Below are positions 8,081 to 16,004 of a stretch of 64,000 nucleotides of DNA, in pieces. A model generated the notes under the pieces. It saw only the letters and a list, made by a program, of their open reading frames with translations. It searched no databases and was not told the origin of the DNA. The position numbers and the translations under genes were made by a program. The DNA is taken from NCBI RefSeq assembly GCF_030929615.1, contig NZ_JAVFVU010000023.1, positions 1 through 64,000 of the forward strand, in the 5' to 3' direction. Source of the stretch: Dyadobacter sp. LHD-138 (GTDB lineage Bacteria > Bacteroidota > Bacteroidia > Cytophagales > Spirosomataceae). Positions within the stretch are counted from its first letter, which is position 1, and each line of letters starts with the position of its first letter.

Positions 8081-8856
8081 AAAAGGGCGGTGAACAAGTA
8101 AAAACCGATTTCACAAACCTGCTGCGTTGTGCCCAGACAATCGCCTGTATATCCGCCAATCCATTTTGTGAAATAGCGCGCCAAAAGCATTTTGATCCCG
8201 TAAAGTATGGGCAAGGATAATAATAACGAGGGTTGATTGAGCAAAAGGAACAGGCTGATTAATGGAATGATTGCGATAATAGCTGCAATGAATAAGGTGG
8301 TTTTACTGCCAACTTCTGCAACTGGTTTGGCTTTGCTGTCGTCCGTAAACCGGACATATTGATGTGTGAAAATCATCGTTACAGCCATAAATCTGCTTAG
8401 TGCATGTGCACTGACAAAAACCAGTAGGATTGCAGGAAACTGGCCTGGTAAGAGTTCGGTTAATGCATGGAGCAGCGAAAATTTTAATCCAAGGAGCAGC
8501 ATGAGACTGACGACTGCGTAAGTCCCGACACGGCTGTCTTTCATGATTTCGAGGATTTTTTCCTTTGTCCAGCCGCCGCCGAAGCCATCGCAGGCATCAG
8601 CAAAACCATCTTCGTGAAAGGCTCCGGTGAGCAGAATGGACGAAATCATGGAAAGGAGGATTCCGGTGGGAATATTGATACAATACATGCCAAGGAATAG
8701 GGAAACGGCAGAAACTGAGCCAACAATCCATCCAATGAAGGGTAGATAACGCGTGGCTTTGTTCATATCTTCTGGGTTATAACCGACCCAGGAAGGAGCG
8801 GGGAGCCGGGTGTAGAATTGCAACGCGGTGAAAAATAATCGTAATTCCTGCTTCAT
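8065..8856 (-). CDS. cobS: Adenosylcobinamide-GDP ribazoletransferase (cobalamin synthase)
   Basis: A 263-residue integral membrane protein with the CobS signature TGAFHEDGFADACDGFGGG (about residues 78-95) and several hydrophobic helices. It joins adenosylcobinamide-GDP to alpha-ribazole (phosphate) to form adenosylcobalamin (phosphate) at the inner membrane. The start of FTALQFYTRLPAP is typical of the family. It overlaps the phosphatase gene downstream and follows the nitrilase-family gene by about 30 bases. Confidence 0.93.
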   Translation of the reverse strand: MKQELRLFFTALQFYTRLPAPSWVGYNPEDMNKATRYLPFIGWIVGSVSAVSLFLGMYCINIPTGILLSMISSILLTGAFHEDGFADACDGFGGGWTKEKILEIMKDSRVGTYAVVSLMLLLGLKFSLLHALTELLPGQFPAILLVFVSAHALSRFMAVTMIFTHQYVRFTDDSKAKPVAEVGSKTTLFIAAIIAIIPLISLFLLLNQPSLLLSLPILYGIKMLLARYFTKWIGGYTGDCLGTTQQVCEIGFYLFTALLWKFI

Positions 8857-8888
8857 AGATTTTCGTTTGTTGCCGGGTTACGACCGAA

Positions 8889-9782
8889 TTATACGGACTG
8901 GCGGATGATCGCGATTTCTTCGTTTTTAAAGCTCATATGCAAATGCTGATGATCCTGAAAGTTAAAAACCTGACCGGCATCACGTACATTTTGTATTTTT
9001 GTAAAATCAAGCTCCTGAATAAGCCAGCCCTCTTTTTGGGGTGCTAGCGTAGCAATAATGCCTTCTTCGGGCATATCCGTGTCAGGCGTTGCATAGCATG
9101 CCGAAAAACCGTAGTTAATATCCACAGCCGGAGACCACAGTGCATTGCCTACCGTTTGGGAAACAACAGTGTAAACCTGATTTTCCAGGGCACGTGCCCT
9201 GGCGCCAATGTGGACACGCGTTGCTCCCCGAATGGTTTCTGTACAGCTTGGCGCCAAAATCAGCGAGGCGCCGTTTGAACTTAACAGGTGTGAGCCGAGC
9301 GCAAACTCAACATCGTAGCAAATTTGTATGCCAAAAGTGCCCCAGGAAGCCTCGAAAAGGGTTAGGTTTTTGGTGCCGCTTTGGATTCCCCATTCTTCGT
9401 TTTCAAAGCGGGTCATGAAAAATTTATCCTGATGACCTGACAAGCCTTTTTCGGAAAAAACATAAACCCGGTTCACATTTTTCCCTGCTTCGATGACCGG
9501 AATACTGGGGGCCACAATGATGACCTTATATTTTTTTGCAAGATCAGAAAAGACACTGCAAAATTCATTTTTCAAAAAATCAAGTTCAATAACCTGGCGG
9601 CGGATATCATGCCGGATATCGTCAGAAAAAACACTCACCAGCTCCATCGCGCCATATTCTGGAAACAGTAAAAGCCCGGCTTTTTGCTTTACGGCGTCCA
9701 TTACCCATTGTTCAACATGTGTACGCCAAGTATTAAAATGGGCATGTTCAGTAATCGGGTAACTGGCGGAGGCAATGATCAT
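8889..9782 (-). CDS. Carbon-nitrogen hydrolase (nitrilase superfamily)
   Basis: A 297-residue cytoplasmic amidohydrolase with the nitrilase Glu-Lys-Cys triad visible: Glu42 in LFPEYG, Lys120 in HQDKFF and Cys155 in IQICYDVEF. Members hydrolyse amides or carbamyl groups; the substrate cannot be read from sequence. It lies inside the cobalamin locus, between a GNAT acetyltransferase gene and cobS. A link to B12 is not established, and it may simply travel with the GNAT gene, since nitrilase-GNAT neighbours and fusions are common. Confidence 0.85.
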   Translation of the reverse strand: MIIASASYPITEHAHFNTWRTHVEQWVMDAVKQKAGLLLFPEYGAMELVSVFSDDIRHDIRRQVIELDFLKNEFCSVFSDLAKKYKVIIVAPSIPVIEAGKNVNRVYVFSEKGLSGHQDKFFMTRFENEEWGIQSGTKNLTLFEASWGTFGIQICYDVEFALGSHLLSSNGASLILAPSCTETIRGATRVHIGARARALENQVYTVVSQTVGNALWSPAVDINYGFSACYATPDTDMPEEGIIATLAPQKEGWLIQELDFTKIQNVRDAGQVFNFQDHQHLHMSFKNEEIAIIRQSV

Positions 9783-9893
9783 ATTGGGAAAATGGTGCTA
9801 TGGTTGTTAAATCAGGAAGGTTACTATTTCTACCGCGGCGGACCGCAAGTATTCCGGTGCGCTGCACGCTTATGTCAGACCGAAACTGATTTC

Positions 9894-10484
9894 TTATTCA
9901 ATTTCTTTCATCCAAAAAATCATCGTTTTGGGTGTCGAGATGGTTTCGCCAAGATCCGGCCATTCCATTGTTGTTTTCAAATCCGGTACTTCTTTATACC
10001 CTCTTTTGATCCAGAAGGCATCATTCGGGCGGTAGTCAACAGGTTGAGCAGGGTGATTGATCCTTTCAACCGAACAAAAGCAGGCTGTCCTAAAGGTGCC
10101 AAAACTGCTCGCATATTCTTCACGCGCATCAAAGAACCGGTGGCCTAAGCCCTGTCCGCGATAGCTGCTCAATAATATACTTTCACCAAAGTAAAAAATG
10201 TTGTCGATGTTGAAACCGGCTTTTTCAAACGGCTCCCGGATATCGGCTGTTTCGTCGCGTAAGGGGATGCAGGTTGTCGCACCCACCATTTTTTCTCCGT
10301 CATAAATGGCAAATAAAAAGGAGCGTTCGGCGAAGGCGTACGTCTTCAGATATTCCATTTCATATGCCAGAGAACCCTCATACAAATAGGGGTAATCCCG
10401 GAAAACTGCTATCCGCAATTTGGCCAGATCCTCGAAAACGGATTCAATTCCACTGCCTTGTTTGGTAATAAATGAAAGAGACAT
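9894..10484 (-). CDS. GNAT-family N-acetyltransferase
   Basis: A 196-residue acetyl-CoA-dependent acyltransferase. The acetyl-CoA pyrophosphate loop is visible as SYRGQGLGHRFFDAREEYA (R/Q-x-x-G-x-G/A pattern), preceded by a beta strand FYFGESILLSS. The protein ends with the aromatic strand TMIFWMKEIE. The substrate is unknown. It is followed by a nitrilase-family gene after about 110 bases, and the two may act together on an amide-containing metabolite. Nothing suggests a direct step in corrinoid synthesis. Confidence 0.8.
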   Translation of the reverse strand: MSLSFITKQGSGIESVFEDLAKLRIAVFRDYPYLYEGSLAYEMEYLKTYAFAERSFLFAIYDGEKMVGATTCIPLRDETADIREPFEKAGFNIDNIFYFGESILLSSYRGQGLGHRFFDAREEYASSFGTFRTACFCSVERINHPAQPVDYRPNDAFWIKRGYKEVPDLKTTMEWPDLGETISTPKTMIFWMKEIE

Positions 10485-10494
10485 AGTTTTGGGG

Positions 10495-10620
10495 CTATCG
10501 GCTGTCAGCTATTGGCAGTCGGCTTTTAGCTCGTTATGAGTTCTTGAAATTCTAAATAAAAATGGTTAAAGTGCTGTTACTATCCGGCATCTGACAGCCG
10601 ATTGCTGAAATCCGACCGCC
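10495..10620. repeat. Short intergenic inverted repeat CGGCTGTCAG / CTGACAGCCG
   Basis: The gap between the GNAT and NTF2-like genes contains TCGGCTGTCAGCTATTGG near 10498 and TCTGACAGCCGATTGC near 10590. They form arms of about 11 bases around a 75-base AT-rich centre, with a further GCAGTCGG variant beside the left arm. It resembles a small degenerate palindromic element or an mRNA-stabilising hairpin. Confidence 0.4.
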
Positions 10621-10622
10621 GC

Positions 10623-11021
10623 TCAGGAAACCAGTTTGATCCAAAGTTCAAGATTATAATACGTAGTCACCCTATTTATTTTTCCACCGGTCACTTCTAA
10701 AAATGCTGCGGCAGGCAACACATATTTTTGTCCGTGAGCCTCCGGGAAACCTTCATCACCCTTTTTGTAAATCCCGTTCACGACAAACTCAACAGACACA
10801 CGTTTATCGGTTGGTTCGGTGAAAAATACCATGTCGGTTAAAGTTTCTTCATATGAATCATCCATCATCTGCATGAATTCGGTGAACTTTTCAATGCCAA
10901 CCCTTACTTCGCCCTGGTTAGGTTCATGACGCACTTCGGGGTGTAATAAGGAAAGCATACCTTCCCAGTTTTTTTTGTTGAAGAAATTATAATATTGCTT
11001 TACGGTGTCTAGCGCAGTCAT
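10623..11021 (-). CDS. SnoaL/NTF2-like protein
   Basis: A 132-residue protein with the start of the NTF2-like cone fold (TVKQYYNFFNKKNWEGMLSLLHPEVRHE) and the typical final beta strands (GGKINRVTTYYNLELWI). The family includes ketosteroid-isomerase-like enzymes and pure binding proteins. No decisive catalytic Asp/His set can be assigned. It is about 50 bases downstream of a small membrane-anchored protein gene and upstream of a GNAT gene, on the cobalamin strand. Confidence 0.75.
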   Translation of the reverse strand: MTALDTVKQYYNFFNKKNWEGMLSLLHPEVRHEPNQGEVRVGIEKFTEFMQMMDDSYEETLTDMVFFTEPTDKRVSVEFVVNGIYKKGDEGFPEAHGQKYVLPAAAFLEVTGGKINRVTTYYNLELWIKLVS

Positions 11022-11070
11022 TTTATTGAAATCAGTGGATCAAAACGTTTTCGCAAAGTTAAGTTTTGCG

Positions 11071-11478
11071 TTATTGATTAAAAGGATTTTTGGTCAAAGA
11101 AACCTGGCCGTTGCCATCTTTTTCATATTTGGCGATGCAGTTCTGCTGAAATTCTGAGTCAAAATTATTGTCTCCCGAAACCAATGTGGCGGGTGCCGGT
11201 TTTCCTTCCTGAAAGAAGTAAACTTTTGTATTTCCATATTTGGTGTAAGGCATTAAATCTCCATATTTTTGTATTTCGTCCCAAGGTTCTCCCTGAACCG
11301 TAACGGCATAAATTCGTAAAATAGGGCCGGTATTATTGGGGTTTCTATACAGTGCAACTTCCTTGAAATTGCCTTTCAGATCATTCACGGTAGGTTGTGA
11401 ACTGGAATCATAGATAATGTAGCCAATTAATAAAGCGATGGCTGCGGCGATGATATACTTAACTTTCTTTCCGTCCAT
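11071..11478 (-). CDS. Small membrane-anchored protein of unknown function
   Basis: A 135-residue protein with one N-terminal hydrophobic helix (about 7-23, YIIAAAIALLIGYIIY) and a soluble remainder likely to face the periplasm. It contains no motif that I recognise. It is preceded by an intergenic CACAGAG-type repeat and followed closely by the NTF2-like gene. It lies between cobT and cobS but has no evident connection with B12. Confidence 0.65.
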   Translation of the reverse strand: MDGKKVKYIIAAAIALLIGYIIYDSSSQPTVNDLKGNFKEVALYRNPNNTGPILRIYAVTVQGEPWDEIQKYGDLMPYTKYGNTKVYFFQEGKPAPATLVSGDNNFDSEFQQNCIAKYEKDGNGQVSLTKNPFNQ

Positions 11479-11491
11479 GGTATTGGGTTTG

Positions 11492-11595
11492 TGGGTTTAC
11501 ACAGCGGGCCACAGAGGTAAAAGAGATACACAGCGCTTCTTAATCGTCGCTGTGTATCTCTTTAAAACTCCGTGTATCTCTGTGCAACCTATATA
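11492..11595. repeat. CACAGAG/CTCTGTG-type intergenic repeat, copy 1
   Basis: The gap between cobT and the small membrane protein gene contains repeated CACAG(A/C)G and CTCTGTG words. It includes a perfect 16-bp inverted repeat (AAAGAGATACACAGCG at 11520-11535 and its complement at 11548-11563, 12-base loop). Similar sequence occurs at 12636-12750 and 42360-42470. As RNA it would form a strong hairpin downstream of cobT. Confidence 0.7.
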
Positions 11596-11608
11596 ATTTA
11601 AATAAAAC

Positions 11609-12616
11609 TCATTTATCCGACACGCCTGCGCTTTCGAAACTTGCCATTTCGTTTAAAAATGCGACAGCACTTTGTAGCAGCGGATAAGCCACCGCGCAGC
11701 CTGTTCCTTCGCCCAGACGCATGTCCAGGTTTAACAAAGCTTTCACCTGCAAATGTTCCAACAAGAGCGCATGTCCTTTTTCTTCGGACTGGTGGCAAAA
11801 AATTGCAGAGTCTTTTATGGTAGAATTTATCTTAAAAGCGCACAAAAATGCGGCCGAAGCTATGAAGCCGTCGACCAGCAAAACCATTTTTTCTTCGGCA
11901 GCTGCCAAAAATGCCCCACACATCATCGCAATTTCAAAACCGCCAAAAGTTTGTAAAACCTGTAACGGAGCTGTACCGACTGCTGAATGATTTGTAATCG
12001 CCTGCTGAAGGATATCAATTTTCTTCCGATACTGATCGGGATTGACGCCTGTTCCTTTTCCTACGCAATCGGAAAGCGGAATTTGCAATAGTTTGCTCAT
12101 GATTACCGAAGCCGATGAAGTATTTCCGATACCCATTTCACCAAAACCGATAATATTGGAACCGGTTTTACGGATTTCTCTCACAATCTGTTTTCCTTTT
12201 TCAATCGCCGCCTGGCATTCTTCGGTCGTCATGGCCGGTTGCTGCAGGAAACTTTTGGTGCCGTGGTTTATCTTGGCATCGATCAGTTTTTCATTGGGTT
12301 CAAAATCATGATCCACACCTGCATCTACCAGCACGAGTGCTATGCCGTTTTGCTTGGTAAAAACATTAATCGCAGCACCTCCGTTGAGGAAATTCAATAC
12401 CATTTGAAAGGTAACTTCGGAAGGGTAAGCACTCACCCCTTCGCTGGCGATTCCATGGCTTGCGGCAAAAACGACGATGTGTGGTTTCACCAATGCCGGG
12501 GTTATTGTTTCCTGGATCGTGGCAATTTGCAAAGCCACATCTTCGAGTTTTCCAAGCGCACCAAGCGGCTTTGTTTTATGATTAATTTTATGTTGTATTT
12601 GTTCGGATAACGTCAT
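11609..12616 (-). CDS. cobT: Nicotinate-nucleotide--dimethylbenzimidazole phosphoribosyltransferase
   Basis: This enzyme makes alpha-ribazole-5'-phosphate from dimethylbenzimidazole and nicotinate mononucleotide, activating the lower ligand of B12. From the ATG at 12616 it is 335 residues. A GTG eight codons upstream lies inside the CACAGAG repeat and is less likely to be used. Family features are TKPLGALGKLE near the N-terminus, FAASHGIASEGVSAYP, GEMGIGNTSSA, and the catalytic Glu segment MRLGEGTGCAVA near the C-terminus. It is flanked on both sides by CACAGAG-type repeats within the cobalamin locus. Confidence 0.95.
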   Translation of the reverse strand: MTLSEQIQHKINHKTKPLGALGKLEDVALQIATIQETITPALVKPHIVVFAASHGIASEGVSAYPSEVTFQMVLNFLNGGAAINVFTKQNGIALVLVDAGVDHDFEPNEKLIDAKINHGTKSFLQQPAMTTEECQAAIEKGKQIVREIRKTGSNIIGFGEMGIGNTSSASVIMSKLLQIPLSDCVGKGTGVNPDQYRKKIDILQQAITNHSAVGTAPLQVLQTFGGFEIAMMCGAFLAAAEEKMVLLVDGFIASAAFLCAFKINSTIKDSAIFCHQSEEKGHALLLEHLQVKALLNLDMRLGEGTGCAVAYPLLQSAVAFLNEMASFESAGVSDK

Positions 12617-12635
12617 CGCTTTATGATATGTAAAG

Positions 12636-12750
12636 GTCACACAGAGTTTCTCAGAGAAAAGAAGAGGGACACAGAGATTTATTTTTTGGCTATTTAATTC
12701 TCCGTGACACTCTGTTAATCCGCGCGGCGCCCGCTCTGTGTAACCTTAAA
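12636..12750. repeat. CACAGAG/CTCTGTG-type intergenic repeat, copy 2
   Basis: Between cobU and cobT, the plus strand reads CACACAGAGTTTCTCAGAG near the cobT start and GACACTCTGTTAATCC then CTCTGTGTAACC near the cobU stop, giving imperfect inverted ends. It is the same family as 11492-11595 and 42360-42470. It covers the alternative GTG start of cobT, which supports the downstream ATG. Confidence 0.65.
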
Positions 12751-12751
12751 A

Positions 12752-13258
12752 TTATTTCTTTAAATGAAGTGGCAAGCCGGAAACCATAAAAATGGCCTCC
12801 TCTGCCTTGCTGGCTACATATTGATTTGCCCAGCCTTGTAAATCTGTGAACTTTCTGCCAATTTCGGTATCTGCATGGATGCCCATTCCAATTTCGTTTG
12901 AAATGATGATAAAAGTGCCTGAGCGCTGTGTTATCGCATCAATTTCTTCCTTGAAAGCGGCCAGTGACTGATCAATATCATGGTCAAAAGCGACGAACAA
13001 ATTGGTTAGCCAAAGCGTAACACAGTCGATCACGACAACCTTATTTTCGATTGGAAGTTTATGGATATTAGTCTCGGATTCATAGGTTGTCCATTCGGGG
13101 CCCCGCTCGTTTTTGTGCAGCTGCACGCGCTCAGCGAAGTTATCGTCCCAGATGTGGGCCGTTGCAACATAAACCGGGGTATCAGAAAGTTGCAGTGCTT
13201 TTTCCTGCGCAAAGCGACTTTTCCCGCTGCGCGCGCCTCCGGTGATGTAGATGATCAT
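12752..13258 (-). CDS. cobU: Adenosylcobinamide kinase / adenosylcobinamide-phosphate guanylyltransferase
   Basis: A bifunctional enzyme that phosphorylates adenosylcobinamide and then transfers GMP to give AdoCbi-GDP, the substrate of CobS. From the ATG at 13258 (MIIYITGGARSGKS) it has 168 residues, with the Walker A motif GGARSGKS at 7-14, as is usual for CobU. A longer frame exists to 13303 but adds 15 residues before the first beta strand. The chosen ATG overlaps the stop of the upstream adenosyltransferase gene (ATGA, 4 bases), which indicates coupled translation. The conserved VVIDCVTLWLTNL (Walker B region) is present. Confidence 0.93.
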   Translation of the reverse strand: MIIYITGGARSGKSRFAQEKALQLSDTPVYVATAHIWDDNFAERVQLHKNERGPEWTTYESETNIHKLPIENKVVVIDCVTLWLTNLFVAFDHDIDQSLAAFKEEIDAITQRSGTFIIISNEIGMGIHADTEIGRKFTDLQGWANQYVASKAEEAIFMVSGLPLHLKK

Positions 13259-13839
13259 TTTTCTTCTGGTGTTTTGAAACGTTTGTAAAGGAATAACTGC
13301 CATTTTTCTTCCGCTACACCGGCTTTGTCCATTTCAGCCCTCGCCAATGTAAAAAACAGGTCGGATAAGCGGTTGATATAGGCCGGAATTGCTTCATGAA
13401 CCGTATCCGTTTTTATCAGGGAAACAAGTCTGCGTTCGCCTCTGCGCATTTGCGTGCGGGCCAGATGGCACAAAGCCGAAACTTCATTGCCGCCCGGTAA
13501 CAGAAAATAATCCGATGGGGAGGTCATTTCGGATTCAAGCGTGTCAATCCAGGTTTCACAAAACTCTGCTCCGTCTTCGGGCATGGGGTTTTTATTTTCC
13601 TTTTTTGCATCGGAAGGACGTGCCAAGTGCGACATCATGTCCATGAGATCTTTTTGGATTTTATGCAAATTTGGCTGCCATGCATGGTCATTGCCCAGTT
13701 TAACACGCAGTAAACCGATGGTAGAATTGGCCTCATCGAGGGTTCCGATGCATTCGATACGCACGTCATCTTTCGAGACACGGCTTCCGCCAAATAATCC
13801 TGTGGTACCCTTATCGCCTTTTTTTGTATATATTTTCAC
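13255..13839 (-). CDS. Cob(I)alamin adenosyltransferase, PduO type
   Basis: A 194-residue ATP:co(I)rrinoid adenosyltransferase that attaches the upper 5'-deoxyadenosyl ligand. PduO-type features are the N-terminal ATP-binding stretch KGDKGTTGLFGG, DEANSTIGL, and the C-terminal LPGGNEVSALCHLARTQM followed by RRGERR. It starts with GTG at 13839. Its stop overlaps the cobU start. About a dozen bases separate it from the BtuD-like gene upstream, so it belongs to the riboswitch-led transport and assembly operon. Confidence 0.92.
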   Translation of the reverse strand: MKIYTKKGDKGTTGLFGGSRVSKDDVRIECIGTLDEANSTIGLLRVKLGNDHAWQPNLHKIQKDLMDMMSHLARPSDAKKENKNPMPEDGAEFCETWIDTLESEMTSPSDYFLLPGGNEVSALCHLARTQMRRGERRLVSLIKTDTVHEAIPAYINRLSDLFFTLARAEMDKAGVAEEKWQLFLYKRFKTPEEK

Positions 13840-13850
13840 TGTAAGAAACG

Positions 13851-14882
13851 TTAAATTTTATTGATTTTAATGGTTTGCAGCGCCATGAGTAGGTCGCTGA
13901 TATTGGAATATTGCGTTGTTACTGAATTATTCCGAAATGTCCAGACCGGAATTCCTGTTTGCCCGGACACTTCAATGGTATAAGCTAATACGCCGTTATC
14001 GGTTACAACGAAATCTTCACGTTGCAAAGCACGTTTTGTCCAGAAAACAAGATTGGGGTCTCCCGTCAGATGGATTGATGTGGAGGAGGCTTCTTTATGA
14101 ATGTTGAACGTGCCCGTATTTCTGTCAAAATGAAAGCCGTTTTTGATGAAAGCGGCTTCGAAGCTGCCATTTAAAACGAGATCTTCGGGTGTTCCGGTGA
14201 GCAGTTTTCCATCCGGTTTCATTAACCAGAGTTTATCGGCGGCTTGCAAAGCGAGGTCAAGTTCGTGGGTGGAGAGTAAAATAGCCTTGTTGGTTTGCCT
14301 CGATAAATGATGGAGGAGGCGCATCATTTCCACCCGGTTTGGTAAATCCAGATGGGCCGTGGGTTCGTCAAGCAAAATCAGATTGGTATCCTGGGCCAAT
14401 GCACGGGCAAGCATTACCTTTTGCCTTTCACCATCACTCAGTTCATTCATGCGGCGGCCAGTGTAACGAATGGTATCGGTCGCTTCCATCGCCCAGCTGA
14501 TTTTTTCCCTATCCAAATCCGTCAGCGTTCCAAGCCAGCCCGTATAAGGCGTGCGGCCGAGTGCTACCAGTTCGTTGACGGTTAAATTTCCTGCTTCGAT
14601 TCTTTCGGTTAATACCAGACTTAATTTTTGAGCGAGATCAACCGGTTTTAAACTGGATAGCGATTGTCCGTCCATGATAACTTCCCCGGATAAAACCGGC
14701 TGTAATCCAGATAAGGTACGCATCAAGGTAGATTTCCCCGCACCATTAGGACCTAACAGACAAACCAGTTGTCCCGACCATAAATCGAGATTCAGCGACC
14801 GGGATATGATTTTATTTTCTCTCTTTCCGAGCTTATAACCAATGGTCAGATCGCGGGCTGTGAGTAGCGGTTGTGGATTCAT
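13851..14882 (-). CDS. btuD: B12-type ABC transporter ATP-binding protein
   Basis: A 343-residue ABC ATPase of the FecE/BtuD class: Walker A GPNGAGKST, signature ELSDGERQKV, Walker B LILLDEPTAHLD and H-loop STHELD. It powers import through the BtuC-like permease whose gene overlaps its start by 4 bases (ATGA). It is longer than usual (about 255), with roughly 80-90 extra residues after the ABC core, unmatched to any domain I can name. The link to B12 comes from the riboswitch and neighbours; the ATPase alone does not separate cobalamin from haem or siderophore transport. Confidence 0.88.
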   Translation of the reverse strand: MNPQPLLTARDLTIGYKLGKRENKIISRSLNLDLWSGQLVCLLGPNGAGKSTLMRTLSGLQPVLSGEVIMDGQSLSSLKPVDLAQKLSLVLTERIEAGNLTVNELVALGRTPYTGWLGTLTDLDREKISWAMEATDTIRYTGRRMNELSDGERQKVMLARALAQDTNLILLDEPTAHLDLPNRVEMMRLLHHLSRQTNKAILLSTHELDLALQAADKLWLMKPDGKLLTGTPEDLVLNGSFEAAFIKNGFHFDRNTGTFNIHKEASSTSIHLTGDPNLVFWTKRALQREDFVVTDNGVLAYTIEVSGQTGIPVWTFRNNSVTTQYSNISDLLMALQTIKINKI

Positions 14883-15943
14883 GAGAACGAAGAACGTAAG
14901 TTATTACGGCTGACGATGACCCAAATCACGACCGGTGCCCCTAATAATGAAGTCACCACGTTAATCGGTAAAACAGTTTGTGAACCCGGCATTTGTGCAA
15001 TAATGTCACAAATTAGCATGAGCACGGTTCCTACCAGGCAAGTACAGGGGATTAAAATCCGGTGATCCGAAGTGCCTAGTAAAGAACGGGTGATATGTGG
15101 AATGGCAATGCCAACAAAACCGATCGGTCCGCAAAATGCGGTGATACTGCCTGTTAGCAGACTGGTGCTTGCCATGATAATCAGGCGTGTTCTGCCAACG
15201 GTCAGGCCCATGCTGCGGGCATAATTTTCGCCCAATAACATGGCATTTAACGCCTTGGACGAAGAAAAGGCGATAAGCAAGCCAACAGCGACAACGCCTG
15301 AAAGTACGTACAAATGGTATTGAACAACGCCACCGAGCGAACCGAAAGTCCAGAGTATATATTCCTGCAACTGTTCGGGCTGGCTGAAATATTGCCAGAT
15401 GCTAATGACCGAAACGGTTATGGTGCCAACCATAACCCCGACGATGAGCAAAATGACATTGTCTTTAATGCGACCGGCAATGAGCAAGACCATGGACAAA
15501 ACAAGTGCTGCACCGAGGGATGCCATAACCACAATAAGCCAGCTTCCTGAAACCCCAAGCTGCCTGATTGCGTAAATACTCGCGCTGCTTCCACTCGTAA
15601 GCATGACCGCTGCAACACCCAGTCCGGCTCCTGCGGTAATCCCCAGTTCTGACGGTCCTGCCAGTGGATTTCGGAATAAAGTCTGCATTTGGAGGCCGCT
15701 GACCGATAAGCCACAACCGACGATGATCGCCGTGATTGCTTTGGGCAGACGAATCTTTTCGACAATAAATAACCAGGCAGTGGTATCTGATTCTCCCAGG
15801 AACACAATTCTTGCCACCTCGTCAAAAGGAATCCGAACTGAGCCCAGCATGATATCCAACAGGAAAAAAAGGACAGCCAGAACCACCAGACCAATAATGA
15901 TCAGCTGACGGGAACCAGAAGAAGACCGGATAAAAAGAGGCAT
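14879..15943 (-). CDS. btuC: FecCD-family ABC permease, B12 uptake
   Basis: A 354-residue membrane permease of the BtuC/FecCD family with about ten hydrophobic helices. Family landmarks are SGLQMQTLFRNPLAGPSELGI (about residues 82-102) and, near the C-terminus, GPIGFVGIAIPHITRSLLG. It forms the inner-membrane channel for corrinoid import with the BtuD-like ATPase and BtuF-like binding protein encoded on either side. Confidence 0.92.
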   Translation of the reverse strand: MPLFIRSSSGSRQLIIIGLVVLAVLFFLLDIMLGSVRIPFDEVARIVFLGESDTTAWLFIVEKIRLPKAITAIIVGCGLSVSGLQMQTLFRNPLAGPSELGITAGAGLGVAAVMLTSGSSASIYAIRQLGVSGSWLIVVMASLGAALVLSMVLLIAGRIKDNVILLIVGVMVGTITVSVISIWQYFSQPEQLQEYILWTFGSLGGVVQYHLYVLSGVVAVGLLIAFSSSKALNAMLLGENYARSMGLTVGRTRLIIMASTSLLTGSITAFCGPIGFVGIAIPHITRSLLGTSDHRILIPCTCLVGTVLMLICDIIAQMPGSQTVLPINVVTSLLGAPVVIWVIVSRNNLRSSFS

Positions 15944-16004
15944 GAGTAAATGAATTACAAAAAGGTAGCTGCGAATTAAAACTTCAAAGCCGAAAGCTGA
16001 CGAT

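Noticed and set aside
12617-12640. Upstream GTG start of cobT
   Set aside because: It would lie inside the CACAGAG repeat and add eight residues not typical of CobT; the ATG at 12616 fits the family start better.
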